Numbered from the stretch's first letter, positions 1 through 12,835 are shown. The stretch is 64,000 nt of DNA from Rhopalosiphum padi (GCF_020882245.1 NC_083597.1:72642152-72706151), one strand, 5' to 3'. The notes: generated by a model from the sequence alone, not told the origin. Translations and numbers: made by a program.

Positions 1-3000
1 TAGTGAAAAGAATTTTGTAAAAGATAGTACCTCAGAAATGCGACAAAAAGCTTTGGAGTTGTTAAACACATCCACTGAAATAGAATTGAGAGCAGTGAAA
101 GGAATGACCATTAAAAAATTTGATGCTATTGTTGCTCTTCGACCATTTTCAACTTGGTATGATGCTGTAAGTGGAAATCATAAAATGCTGCAAATCATTA
201 GAAATTAATTATAATAATAAATAATTTCTTGAAATAGACATGTAAAGCGAAAAACTCTCGCTTAATTGGTGAGCAGACTTTACAAAATGTGATGCATATG
301 GTCTCTTGCCAAGAAATTGTTGCTCAGTTAATGAAGAAATGTGAGATATTAGCATTGAAAAATGGACATTCTATTACTACCACTAACATGCTTATAAAAT
401 CGCAACCAGACAGTTTAAATAAAGAGTATGATAATAATTTTTTTTTTTATATTTAATTTGTTTGTCTAACACAAAGAATAGGTTACAGCTTGCTGGATAT
501 CAGATGATAGGACTCAACTGGCTCATGTTGATGAATTCACAAAAGCTCAATATGATGTTAGCTGATGAAATGGGCTTAGGAAAGACTGTGCAAGTAATCG
601 CATTCTTAGCCTATCTCAAAGAGTCTGGTCGTACACATTCTGATATGCCCCAGTTGATCGTTGTACCTGCTTCAACATTAGGTATTTTTGTTTATATATT
701 AATTAGAATTTCTAATAATTATAACTTTATTTTGAATTTACCTCTATTTTTAGACAACTGGTACCAAGAATTTAAAAGGTGGTGTCCTACAATGGCTGTT
801 GAAAAATATCATGGATCAATGGATGAAAGAAGATACTTACGAACAAAATGGATTAGGAATGGATTTGGTGATGTTGATGTGGTATTGACTACGTATGTTT
901 AATAATTATTATGTCTTTAAATATGAATTCATATAGTTAGTTAATGTTACTCTATATTTATAGTTATAGTTGTGCTGCAAATTCACCAGAGGAAAAAAAG
1001 TTTTTTAAAACCAAAGAATTCCATTACATTGTATACGATGAAGCACATAAGTTAAAAAATATGACATCACAAACTTTTGAAGTTTTCTCTAGTTTCAATG
1101 TAAGACATCAACTAGCTTAAATGTTTTTTTAAATATTTATCTTTAAAATTATTACTTTTTTGTAGGGAAACTATAAGATATTATTAACTGGTACACCACT
1201 ACAAAATAATTTATTAGAGTTAATGTCATTGTTAATATTTCTTATGCCAACATTATTCCGTGGCAAAGTAGATAATATAAAATTTTTATTTTCAAAAGGA
1301 ACAGTAAGTATTTGCTATAAAAACAGTTAAATCTAATGTCATGATATACATTTATAAATTAAATATAGAAAGGTACTGGTTCAAAATATGAAATGCATCG
1401 TATTGAACAAGCAAAACGAATTATCGAACCATTCATGTTGAGACGTTTGAAAGCAGATGTATTGAAATCTCTGCCTGTAAAAACTTTGGTTATCAATAAT
1501 GTTATCATGACTGAACATCAAAAGACTCGCTACAACACGTTGGTTGATGAGATTAAAGAAGCATCTATAGGCAAAGAGGTAACAGATAACAGTCATATGA
1601 TGTGGTTAATGATGTTGAGAAAGTTGACAAATCATCCACTTTTATTAAGATATCATTTTGAGGTGAGTTGTAAGTTGCTTTATGATATTTATTTCACTAT
1701 TTATGAAAGATCAATCTTATTTATAATTTCAGGATGACAAATTATATAAAATGGCCAAGTTATTGGCTTTAGACCCGACATATAAACAAAAAAATGAACA
1801 ATACATCGCAGAGGATTTATCATTTATGTCTGATTTTGATTTACACAAAATGTGTACCGAACATAGGGTATTTAATTTTTATGATTAATCTTTGTTAAAT
1901 ATTTATTCTTTAATTTCTCTTATAGTGTCTGAACAAATTAGGATATGACCTTCCAATTCAAGTGTTTTTGGATTCGGGAAAATTCCAATTATTAAATCAA
2001 ATTTTGCCCGATCTCAAAGACAGGGGCCACCGTGTGCTCATATTCAGTCAGTTCCTACAAATTTTAGATTTATTAGAAATATACATGTCACATTGCGGCC
2101 ATTCTTACCTAAGGCTGGATGGTTCTACCCAAGTCCAAGAAAGGTAATGAGAAATAAAATTTCAAAGTACACTTATATGATAAATCTATTGATAACTGAT
2201 GTTAATGCCTTGTATGTTTAACAAATAGACAGCTAATGATTGACTTGTATAACATGGATGAAAGCTTATTTGCATTTTTATTGTCGACTAAAGCTGGTGG
2301 ACTAGGAATTAACTTGACAGCTGCCGACACTGTCATCATACATGATATTGACTACAATCCATATAATGATAAACAAGCAGAAGATCGGTGCCACAGAGTA
2401 GGACAGACTAAGTGAGTTTTTGAAAAAGTTTAAAATTATAATATTTAATACCACTTTAGATTAATTTTTTTGGCCGTTCCTTCTAGAATAGAGATTCCAA
2501 AAATGTTTACATGTGCTATCCTAAAATTCATTGATTTTATTTGTATTGTATTGGGTTGTTCTCTTTTTATTCCTTGATAAACTAGTTTTATATTGTTAAT
2601 TACTGTCATGTATTACTTGTTCCTCAAAGTTTAGTTATCAATTTTTGTCTTATTGCTTAGTTACTAATTAAATTAATGAGTCATAATACAACTCCAAAAT
2701 AATGAATATATCCATTTAAATATTTTACAGTTTTTGTTAACAGTAAATAGTCTACTTAGTAAAAATCCACATATAGTTTCCAAGTATTTAATCTGTTGAC
2801 ATTATCTACCTGACTAACATTGAGTTTCTCGTGAATCAACCTCTTCCTTTTCTATTCCTGACAGTGATTTTAATATTTATCACCAAAATTCATAGACAAG
2901 TTTGATCTCTTGAATCCCATTGTATGTGTTTATTAGTTTAATAGTTTTTGATTTATAATTTGTATGAGTTATTACAAATCTTATCTATGAGTTAAAGCAG

Positions 3001-5022
3001 AATGTGCCTATAAGATCAATTATATCATATAAATTACAAAAATAAACTGCTTAAATAGCTTTGGGACCATATTTTACTACGTGAACTCTGACCCAGTTTA
3101 ATGAGCATACATCACGAGAGAATTTATTTGTTTTTATTCTTGTTTGTAACCCAGTATTTTCTTCAGACATGTTTCTTATATTGTCATGAGTTTAACAATG
3201 CAATTTTTAATATAAAATATTTAGATATTTATTTTTAACATACAAGCAACTTCACAAAGTTGTTTCACATATAATCACAACTTAAAAAATGCTTAAGTTA
3301 TTAGTATTAATTACTTTTGGGTCAATAAACATAGTTAACAATATAATATAGCTTATCAATATGAGATAAATGTGACTTAGAATTAAGAGAACGTCTCAAC
3401 CGCATGTGTTGTCTCCGTCTTACATAAATAAGACATAGACAAAACTTGTTTACACAGCCTGAGTAGAACTCGCTCAATTTTGGTTCTAGAGCAGTAGTTC
3501 TCAAACTTTATTATGTACCTTTTATATTATAAATCAGTCGCATACCACTAATAACTTAAAATAGAACGATCCAAATTCCATATTGTATAGTTAAATACAT
3601 TTATTTCAAATAATAAGGCAGTAAAATACTACAACTACTCTAAAATTATTTTTTATTTATTAGTTTTTTTAAAATAAGATATGAATTAAATAATTGAATG
3701 GGTTTATTATCCAAAAACGGCTCTCCACGTACCACCATGTAGTCTTTTGTGTACCTACCATAGTTTGAGAACTACTGTTCTAGAGTAAATATATATATTA
3801 TAAAATTAAAATATGACAATATTAGTTATTTTTTATTTAATTTATAATTTTAAATTTTACTTTTTCAGCCGTATGGTGTTTAAGTTCCCCTAAAAGATAA
3901 AGTTGATCCATTACTATTATTTCTTGTTTTGTGCAATATGTTGAAACATAAATGGATCTAACTTTAATTATTCAGTTAACGTGGTAATTTTTTTCTAATA
4001 TTTTGGTCAAGTCCTTAGATATCTGAATATCTATTCTAAACTACATAATGACAATGAATAAATGCTTCTACTACTCTATGTAGAATATCACACTTGTAAC
4101 TTATTAGTTATTTCATTATTTATTTGTGATGTGATTTGTGTATCTATATGAAAATAAATACATTTTATATCAGTTATACTTAAAATACTTTGCTTATAAT
4201 AATTTTAACTTTTGTGTTAGTTAAAATATTAAATATGCTATTACATTTTTCTGATTCATTACAACCAAACAATTCTAGTGTATTAAACTATTTAAACTCG
4301 CTATTGAGATAATTGAAACAAGGTAAATGAAATACTTTTCCTAAATTTGGAAAAAAAACTAGCAATGTCTGTTTACAGCATTTACATACATCTTTATATT
4401 TTCTTACTCTTACTAAACACTCATTAATAAATATCTGATTTTTAGAAAAAATTATAAACATGAAAGTTGAAGATGTTTGGCGTCGTAAAAATATATAATT
4501 AATTTAGCAAAGCACAGTAAAAATATTAAATAATTACCTAACTATAATGATTTATGTTATACAATTATGTAATATATTTATTTGTGTACATTTTACAGTT
4601 CAATATGTAATATTATTTTTAACAATTTGAAACAAAATAAATGTATATTCTCTCCCAAAAATATTCATTACTTTAGGCTTTGGTCATTCAATTTACTTAT
4701 CCTGATGTTAAATGCATTATTGAATGGTATAATAAATAATAGCTATTATATTTATCTTTTTCAGGCCTGTCAAAGTGATCAAATTTATTAGCAAAGATTC
4801 CGTTGAAGAATCGATGTTTAAAGTAGCACAAGATAAATTAAATCTTGAACAACAAGTAACAGGAGGAGGAAATGGTATAGTTTATTTCATAATTGAATTA
4901 TATATTTGATTTATAAAGGAAAATTATTTTATGCTTTTTTCATAGATGATGAAGAGCCTGATAAGAAAACTATGGCTCAATTATTAAAACAATCTTTGGG
5001 AATTGAAGATGTATCATCATGA
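1..5022 (+). CDS. SMARCAD1: SMARCAD1/Etl1-type SNF2 chromatin remodelling ATPase (5' end outside the window)
   Basis: ATP-dependent nuclear chromatin remodeller of the SNF2 family. Exons read by splice sites and frame: 1(or earlier)-166, 238-425, 482-681, 754-892, 964-1099, 1166-1303, 1369-1662, 1733-1867, 1926-2143, 2229-2411, 4765-4874, 4946-5022. The chain is continuous from base 2 and encodes 660 aa of the C-terminal part. Visible motifs in order: Walker A ADEMGLGKT, the lid-adjacent VVPASTL, DEAH box YDEAHKLKN, LTGTPLQNN, the helicase C-terminal STKAGGLGINLT, and RCHRVGQTK. The LDSGKF...LFSQF-like block and the HDIDYNPYNDKQAEDR block are typical of the SMARCAD1 branch. The N-terminal CUE domains expected in this family would lie upstream of the window. 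Most introns are 56-120 bp, but intron 10 (2412-4764) is 2353 bp and holds transposon sequence. Assignment to the SMARCAD1 subfamily is from remembered family sequence, with strong agreement throughout. Confidence 0.93.
3386..3482. repeat. Fragment of a dispersed repeat family
   Basis: Contains TTGTCTCCGTCTTACATA. Related text occurs at 44277-44295 (same orientation) and at 6195-6230 (reverse complement). Gene-like translation across it is broken. Probably a piece of a non-autonomous transposon; the ends were not defined. Confidence 0.4.
3492..3777. mobile_element. hAT-type MITE in intron 10 of the SMARCAD1-like gene
   Basis: A 286-bp non-autonomous element with terminal inverted repeats CAGTAGTTCTCAAACT / AGTTTGAGAACTACTG. 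It is flanked by a perfect 8-bp target duplication TTCTAGAG (3484-3491 and 3778-3785). An 8-bp duplication and CAG...CTG ends are typical of hAT elements. No coding capacity is seen inside. Confidence 0.9.
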
Positions 5023-7260
5023 TACAATTTGTATGATTGTTTGATTTACAAATTATGTCCATGTATAAAACTGGTTATGCACTCTTCAAGTGTTATTCTG
5101 CCAACTTTTTTTAAAAAAACTAAGTTTTTTTTATGGTTTTAAGATTCAAGTTGAATCAATATTATTTATTTTTTTTAACCCACTGTATTTATAACAAATG
5201 TAATTTTAAGATATCATAAAAAAGTTTTTCAAAAATATGACAAAATCGTCATTGGTGAACTGGTATTTTTAATTAATGTTATTTTTACAAATATTGTTCT
5301 TATTAAATTTTAAACACTAAGATTATATGTATATAATATGTTATGGTTAATTACAAATAAATATTGTTTATGTTAAGAACCAGTAATAAACAAAATGCCA
5401 AACTTCAAAATGCTAATAATGTTAATTTTTTTTAGAAATAATTATTTACCTATAATTCATGTAAACAAAACTTCTAGTAGTTAGTCAAAAATACAAACAC
5501 AATTCATAAATAGCTAATTGTTTATTTTTGTTTTGTTTTATGTCACAATATATTTTTTTTCTTTTTTATTGAGAACCAAAATAAATTAATACACAAATAA
5601 TATATGACAGTATTATATATATTATTTGTTTATACTACTTTGAGTGCTCTACCAAATAGTGAATTAGAACTATAAAGCCAATAAAAACTATTAAATGAAC
5701 TATAAAGCAGTAAGTTAGTTTTGTTAAAGGATGACCGTAAATATTAAAACCATACAACACAAATTTAAACAAATATTTGTATTTAAGTATAGAGAAATAT
5801 AGGAGAAAAAATATTAAGTTAGCTATTTTAATAATTATGGGATAAATTACTATTATCATACATATTCTATATTCTAGGAACTCTTGATTTTAATAAGCCT
5901 TGGATGTACTGTATGGGCAAATTTGATGGGTTTTCTATTAAGTCATCTAGTGTTGTACAATCCTGCACAACATTTAATTAGGCAGGTTACATATTGTTTT
6001 TAATTTTACAAATGAAATTTTAATATTTAACTTAAATTTAAAAAACTAGTGCAATTGTGTAATAGCAGATTACAAATATGTCCTTTATTCCATTAATATA
6101 AATATATAATACAAATGTATAACTATAACAGGATGGTACACTATCATTACCTACAGCTTGCAGAGTGGTCTAATCGCTCGCACAACAATTTTCATATTAG
6201 TAAGACGAAAGCAACATATGCGAGTGTAGCGTCCTCTTAAAGTAAAACATTAATTTTCAAAATAACTGGATAACGCCAACGTGATATTACCATGGATAAG
6301 TACTTTAATTAGTAAATTAAAAAAATATTTAACTTTTAACTAGAATATACCCACTTTAGCATGCCTATAGAGTATAGAGGCATAGAGCTGGTAAATACAT
6401 TATTTAGCAGTGTTAGATCGTGGTTTTTATCTGCAGTGGTTTAAATTTAAAATTGCATCTACCGTTATCCGTTTTGCTTTCAAACTGTAGCAGTGTAACA
6501 TCGAATGTAAATTATAGCAAGTGGAGCGACCCTTCCACTTCTTTTTATTAGTATCGATTGTGCAGTGAGAAAAATTGTTTGTTTGTATTTAACACGGTAA
6601 AATAAGTTAACTACACAAATGCTATTGCTTACCGCCTACGGCCTACCGGTTATCATTATACTAGAATACTAGATGTACTTGTACAAATGTTAAATAGGAA
6701 ACTGGCTTGAAATCTGAGAATTTAAATAGTACCTACAATCAATGTTTAAAGTATAACTAGTATAAGTTATAATTTAAGTATATAACCATTAACCATATAG
6801 TAGGTATAATACTATAATAGTATAAACCATTACTCAAATAGTCAGATGTTTTACCCTAGCTAAACCGAAAACTAATATCAGACAATAATATTACCATTTA
6901 CCTACACAAAATGCATAAAAAGTTATAATATTATGTATTCTTTATGGACGTTTTTAACTCAAATTTTGAATTAACTTTTACTTAATTATACACTTATGCG
7001 CGATAAAATATACGTAACACTGAAAATGTTTTCTTATTAAAGTATTAAACAATTAACAAAAAAAGATTTTAATGTTTAAAATAGAACAATGGTGACTGAC
7101 CGTCTCCGCTCAGAATCGTTTTTTCGTATGCAATGATATATCGTTGAATTCATATTTAACAAACCATAATAGTGACCAACTCGACATCCAACATCGAGTT
7201 GGCCATGAGGCGCGTAGAGCGTTACCCAACTTTTTTTATTTTTGTTAAAATAGTTTTAAT
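5023..7260. other. 3' flank of the SMARCAD1-like gene and intergenic AT-rich DNA
   Basis: Contains the 3' untranslated region of the upstream gene. Candidate AATAAA poly(A) signals lie near 5355-5395. I see no credible coding exon; the open frame on the minus strand at 5635-5859 is low-complexity hydrophobic translation of AT-rich DNA. A repeat fragment lies at 6160-6240, and a short imperfect palindrome (CCAACTCGA...TCGAGTTGG) at 7178-7204. Confidence 0.6.
6160..6240 (-). repeat. Fragment of the same dispersed repeat family as 3386-3482
   Basis: Read on the minus strand it gives GCATATGTTGCTTTCGTCTT, closely matching the GCATGTGTTGTCTCCGTCTT stretch near 3400 and similar text in the inverted repeat at 44.3 kb. 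Boundaries are uncertain. Confidence 0.4.
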
Positions 7261-7269
7261 CGGACGACT

Positions 7270-7965
7270 ACGACTCTACGAGTTAGTTCCCGTGGGTTGC
7301 CTACAGGTAACATACGAATTGGTTCCCGCAAATTTTTATGATAATACAGTCTTGTTAAATTAACATTTTAAATTATTATGATGTATTCAATCAGCAACAA
7401 TTTTCAGATTTCTTTCCCATTTTATACAGACTTAAGACTGTCTAGAATTATTAATTATTACTTATGGATATATGAAATAGTTCATACTTCAAGCACTAGG
7501 TATCTCTGGTATCATACCTAGGTATGGTTAAAAATTATTTTAATTTTATTTTTGTATAAATCTAACGTTTGATATTTACCGATTGTTCTTTTTGGAATCC
7601 GTATTTAAAATCATTAATCACGAAGAGTTTTTTATTTTTCTCACTGAACTTCACTTCCATTAGGTAGTACTTTCATTTTAACACACATGCTTATTATATT
7701 ACAATAAATATACGTAATGTGACTAGGTTAGTTGTCACAAACTCACAACTCACAAGACAGACAAGAAACTACTACAATCAATTTTCTAAATATATATTAT
7801 ATTATTTATATTTATAAACTTTCCCAGACATCGTGAAACTATAGAAAATATAAAATATAAAAGATTATCGGTTAGTTCGTTACTCGTTAGTACATATTTT
7901 GTAAGTAATTTTTTCGAGAACCAATTCGTACACTTTATTTGACCCGGGAATCAATTCCGCATTAC
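7270..7965. mobile_element. Possible non-autonomous element with degenerate terminal inverted repeats
   Basis: The arm near 7279-7335 contains GTTAGTTCCCGTGGGT followed by TACGAATTGGTTCCCG. The reverse complement of 7900-7962 reads AATTGATTCCCGGGT followed by TACGAATTGGTTCTCG at similar spacing. So two phrases are repeated in inverted orientation about 600 bp apart. No target duplication was found and the outer ends are unclear. It directly abuts the left end of the MULE at 7979, so it may be an older element or part of a compound insertion. Confidence 0.4.
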
Positions 7966-7978
7966 ACCCTTTCGGTGT

Positions 7979-9823
7979 CACGTCATTTCATCGCGGCTAA
8001 ATTCATCGCGCGTCAATTCACTGTGGTCATTTTATCGCAACGTCAATTCATCGCGTTATAAATAAGTCGCGCGTCAATTTATCGCGTGTTATCGTTTTTA
8101 TAATTTTTGAACTCCAATGAACTCTAATGATCTCTGCCAATGCTAGCCTCAGTCTTATGACAACCGTCAAATCATCATTTTAACCGTCGTGTATCGTGTA
8201 TTTATCGAGTACGCTCATTTATTATTATAATACAATTATTATTCTATTATGGCTTTTCAAATGCTAAAAACTGAGAAAGGGAAAGATAGTCTTTGCTACG
8301 ATGGCTACATTTTTTTGAAAGAAAAAGAAAATGATACGAAATCCATATGGAAATGTAATCAGTATTATAAAAATAAATGTCGCGGACGACTTCACCTAAG
8401 CGAAGGGAAAATATTAAAAAACACTGACCATAATCACGTTCCAAGTTCATCAGACATTCAGGTAAAAAAAAACACTTAATAATCTAAAAGATATAGCCAG
8501 TAATAATGGTGATATGAGTACTTACACAATTGGTAATAGGTTCAGCACTTAGTCAAATCCCTACTGAATCGTCTGGGCAGTTACCTAATATAAATAGACT
8601 TAAACGTACTATTCAACGTGTACGTAAGCAAAAATTACCGACTTAAACTTTATCATACCTGATGAAATGACAAAAACCATAGATGGAAATCTTTTTTTAC
8701 AATATGATAGTGGTATTAATACTGAACGAATTTTATTTTTTTCAACAACACGTTTATTGTATCTTATGACACAATGCGACAATTGGTTTTGTGATGGCAC
8801 ATTTTCTAGTGCACCATCATTATTTTATCAATTGTATACAATTCACGCTGTTCAGTATTCTAATGTGTTACCGTCTGTTTACATCTTATTGCCAAATAAA
8901 AAAGAAAACACCTATAAACGTATGTTTCAAGCACTAAAAACAATTGTGTCTGATCTAAGTCCTAAGACAATTATGGTCGACTTTGAAAAAGGTGCAATGA
9001 ATGCAATAATTTCTGAATTTCCTGAAGCAAAACTGAAAGGTTGTTTCTTTCATTTATCGCAATGTATTTGGCGACAAATTCAAGCTGCAGGCCTCCAAAA
9101 AAAAAATATATAGATGACGTAACTTTTGCACTACAGGTTCGTAAATTACCAAGCTTAGCTTATGTACCAGAAAATAAGGTTATTGAGTCTTATGAAAAAT
9201 TGTTGGACATCAAATACTTTATTGAAAATGATGAACTACTATCACCAATTCTTAATTATTTTGACGATACTTGGATAGGACGTACTGACAGGCGACAAAA
9301 AAGGCGATCGCCTACTTTTAAAATTTCGATTTGGAACTGCTATTCCTTAGTTTCTGAAGATTTACCAAGAACAAATAATGCTGTTGAAGGATGGCATAAT
9401 TGTTTTACATCGATTTTAAATCAATGTCATCCAAGTATATGGAAATTTATATTAGCATTGAAAAAAGAGAAAAATATGAATAAAATAAAAATCGAGCAAT
9501 ATATAGCTGGAGAATGTCCACCAGCAAAAAAAAAGTATCAAGATAAAGCTCAACGTCTGAAGCAAATATGCTATGATTTTGAAAATAGACCTATCGACGA
9601 CTATTTACAATATAGCTAGAATAGCCCACAATTTTCAATTGCAATTGTAAATTTTGTAAATAATGTATATTATGTAAACGACAAACAATATTTATTGTGA
9701 TTAATGTTTTTGTGATTTTTAGTGATTATTTAAATAATACAATTTGGCGATGCATTGACGTGCGATAAATTTCGGCCACGATAAATTGACGTGCGATGAA
9801 TTTAGCCACGGTGAATTGACGTA
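7979..9823 (+). mobile_element. MULE (Mutator-like) DNA transposon, decayed copy
   Basis: About 1.85 kb bounded by long terminal inverted repeats of roughly 75 bp or more. The left arm (7979-8060) and the reverse complement of the right arm (9740-9823) align well, e.g. GCTAAATTCATCGCG against GCTAAATTCATCGCA. Both arms are built from short tandem phrases of the type CGTCAATTCATCGCG. The interior encodes a FLYWCH finger plus MULE transposase in broken frames. I found no exact target duplication, so the ends are accurate to about 10 bp. Confidence 0.8.
8249..9619 (+). pseudogene. FLYWCH-MULE transposase, frame-broken
   Basis: Transposase of the MULE at 7979-9823. An N-terminal FLYWCH zinc finger (8270-8450; YDGYIFLKE, WKCNQYY, KCRGRL, DHNHVP) is followed by a frame break after an A-run at 8464, and then stops around 8551 and 8643. 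The MULE DDE domain resumes at 8667: catalytic-type Asp in CDGTF, Asp in MVDFEKG, the GCFFHLSQC Cys/His pair, and Glu in NNAVEGWHN. A second frame change falls in a run of ten A at 9097-9106. The protein matches the intact-looking copy at 58720-60090 along its length. Because of the multiple breaks it is called a pseudogene; some homopolymer breaks could be sequencing errors, but the internal stops at 8551 and 8643 are not explained that way. Confidence 0.8.
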
Positions 9824-10424
9824 TATCCCACACTTTCAATCAAAACGATTTTTCAGTCTTCGGATTTGGTAAAACACGTTGTGCTTGTTGACGCTACAGA
9901 TGATAGGTGACTAGATCAGTAGTAGGTAGGTAAGTAAAAATGTTGATGTGTAAACTGGACCTTGATGATTTTAATAGATACCTAATAAATATATTATGTA
10001 TAGGTATTTGTAAATCGGTTCCAAATGGTTTTATTTTTGACAATTATAAATCATTTAACATAACTGTTTAAATCCATTTAAGAGAACATTAAAACACAGA
10101 TAAATAATTCACACGACCTTACAAAAATGTTTGATTTGAATAATTTTATGACGTTATAATCGAATCTATAAACAATCAAATAAACGAGTTGAGCGTCTAA
10201 ACTCTAAAATGTTTTTCGTTTAAATATATAAACTTCAACTTTCACTAAATATTAGTACCAATATCAGTTGTAATTAGACTAATTATTGGTAGATACCTAT
10301 TGACTATTATTATTATAGGTATAATATAATGATGATGTTGAGTTAACAAATAAAATGTTTCGTAGTATAAATTTTTGGATATTATAATTTGTAAATATAT
10401 ACCTATTTAGATTATTCTAGGCAT

Positions 10425-10830
10425 TTAGGCCCACTGTCGCTTCCACAATTTCTCTATATTGTGTTCGCAGTTCTTCTCAATTCAGTACTCCCAATAACTT
10501 AAGGTTTTCTTTCATTAGGTTTTCCCACCGTTGCGTTTTCTTGGCCTTCCTCACCGACGGTTTTTATTAGCAGGTTTCCATTTCGTAACAGTCCGTACTC
10601 CGTGTACGAATTAGCAGTCTGCACTCCAAACATGTCCAGTCTTCATTAATCATTGATGCTCTTGAGAGGCCATTATATTAGTATCGTTGAACAGATCAAT
10701 AAGTTGTCTGTTTGACTGTATTTCGTAATCGCTTTCCAATAATTTCTCTTTGGTCCAAATATTCTTACATTATTATTTTTAATGTGGTAAGCGAGTTGTG
10801 GGGCGCAAGTAAACAGAATTGTATCCCAAT
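10425..10830 (-). mobile_element. Degraded 3' coding end of a non-LTR retrotransposon
   Basis: Minus-strand translation in shifting frames gives VRIFGPKRNYW near 10770 and, after a frame change, GRPRKR, WENLMKENLKLLGV and REIVEAT at 10560-10430. These match the characteristic C-terminal tail of insect non-LTR reverse transcriptase ORFs (RRIFGP..., then GRPRKRW...LK.LG...W...R.WR..VE). Stops and frameshifts show it is a relic. The clade was not resolved. Confidence 0.65.
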
Positions 10831-12724
10831 ATTCCGTTTTTCCTAATTTACCGCTGAATTGTGTACTCTACATATGCGTTTATACCCAAACCTAACTATA
10901 TATAGTATAAATATATACCTACTATATATAAATATATATACTACATCAGGTAGGTACCTAACTAATAAACTAATTACAATTTAGTTAGTTTGTCTTTATA
11001 GTTTATGAGTTGTGGTGTAAAATGCGAGGTGCTCGTTAATAGTAAGCCTTTATAGTTTATACTATTTATAGTGTATAATATATATTATATAATATTAATA
11101 TACCTAGAATATATAGATACATATTATAGAATTAGTGGCGCCAGTATTATTTTCTACTTAGGATAACATAATACTTATAAATCATAATAGGTAGCCGACA
11201 AATAAAAGGTCAGGCCACAAAAAAATGATATTTTAGACAGACAAAAATAAGAGATAATATTATGAGTTAATGACTATTTTTTTTTTTTATTCCTAATTGT
11301 TTTTTGAATTTGAAGAAATTGATAACGTTATTTCTCTTTGACATATTTTTTATATAAAATAAACTCTGTCATCTTAGCACAAGCTTAAATTAAAAAAAAA
11401 ATAACCAAAGTTTAATTGTTTTAATATTTTATTATTATTAATAATAATATCTTTATTTGTAATTTGATGTTAAATAAAATATTATTTACTATTGTGATTA
11501 TCTATTGCTATAATTATATTCACAGTTTTAGGTATAGACTATAGTCTATAGATGTATAAAATAATTATATAATAAATAATAATATAATATACAGTCATAC
11601 AGATGACATTGGGAGTACATACAATACAGCACATCAACAATATGTGTCAATGCACTACTTGACACTTGTCAAGTAAATAATATAATATACATTGCGATTA
11701 TAATGAAATCAAATTTTTTAAATAATGTATTTATAAATTGATAGTATAAAATATATCCATACAAATAATATCACATACATTAATGTTTAATATCATCATT
11801 TATAATACGAATGATAATTGTTGTGGATAACGCATTTAATTATAAATATACAAGTAAGTAGTAGGTATAGTATAGTAGTATTATTATATAAAATAATTTA
11901 TTATTATTTCATGCACAATGGACGATTACAATTTTTTTTAAACTTATAAAACAATAGCCAAAATATTATGTTTAGGGTCTAGACAGGTACTTTCCTAAAT
12001 ACTCTTGTCTCAAAAGAGTATAATCACTTTTCGCGCATATATAGCGACTGACCGGACAGGTAGTGGCGAGGCCTAATTATTCCCATCTTGCTAGCCAACG
12101 TTTCCCAAAAACATCATACGATTATACGAACATAATATACAACTAACATTTCTAATAGTAATATTATTATACTTAATTTGGGGATCGCTCAATAGTACGC
12201 GCAGAAATTGACAAAATTGGCCGACTGACTATTCTCATTTGGGACGGGGTATAGTTGTCTGTTGCAAGTGAATTACATCTTTTCTACTTAGTTTATCTAT
12301 TTAATATAGTAATATGATAAGATTCATATTTTTTTGCCCACAGATTGAGTCAGACTAACGTTTTTTTAACGGGCAAAATATAAACCGTTTGGGCGGAATG
12401 AAATACTTATAATATACACTCAACAATTAATTAAACAAAATCATACAAAATATAAATAATTAATAATAAGTCATACTTAAAAAAATATTGGTTATTAATA
12501 ATATTATTATATAGGTAGTTAGTAATCTAAAAAAAAAAAAAAAATCAAAAAATTATAAATAAAATTACGTACAATATATTAGCATCACATTCTAAAGTAA
12601 TCTATTGGCTTTGTATTAAAATGCTCATATACACATTCAACAATGAATTATTTAAATGTTCGATAATAGTGATTAATAATGTTTAGCTATAATGTCATCT
12701 GTTGTATCTGTCACCAGGTTTTTA

Positions 12725-12835
12725 CCTCGCATATAGGTAAAAATAAATTCACCCGCCCTAACGGTACAAATGATAGTCGCCCTAACGACCACCGCCCATT
12801 TTAACGGTAAAAATGATCGGAGACACAGTTTCAAA
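12725..12835. repeat. Short phrase-repeat patch
   Basis: Units such as CGCCCTAACGGTACAAATGA and CGCCCTAACG..., then TTTTAACGGTAAAAATGAT, recur within about 110 bp. The style resembles the phrase-built terminal repeats of the two MULEs in this window, but I found no convincing inverted partner. Confidence 0.3.

Noticed and set aside
5635..5859. 74-codon hydrophobic minus-strand frame that could look like a membrane peptide
   Set aside because: Ile/Leu/Phe/Tyr richness is the default translation of AT-rich sequence; no other support.
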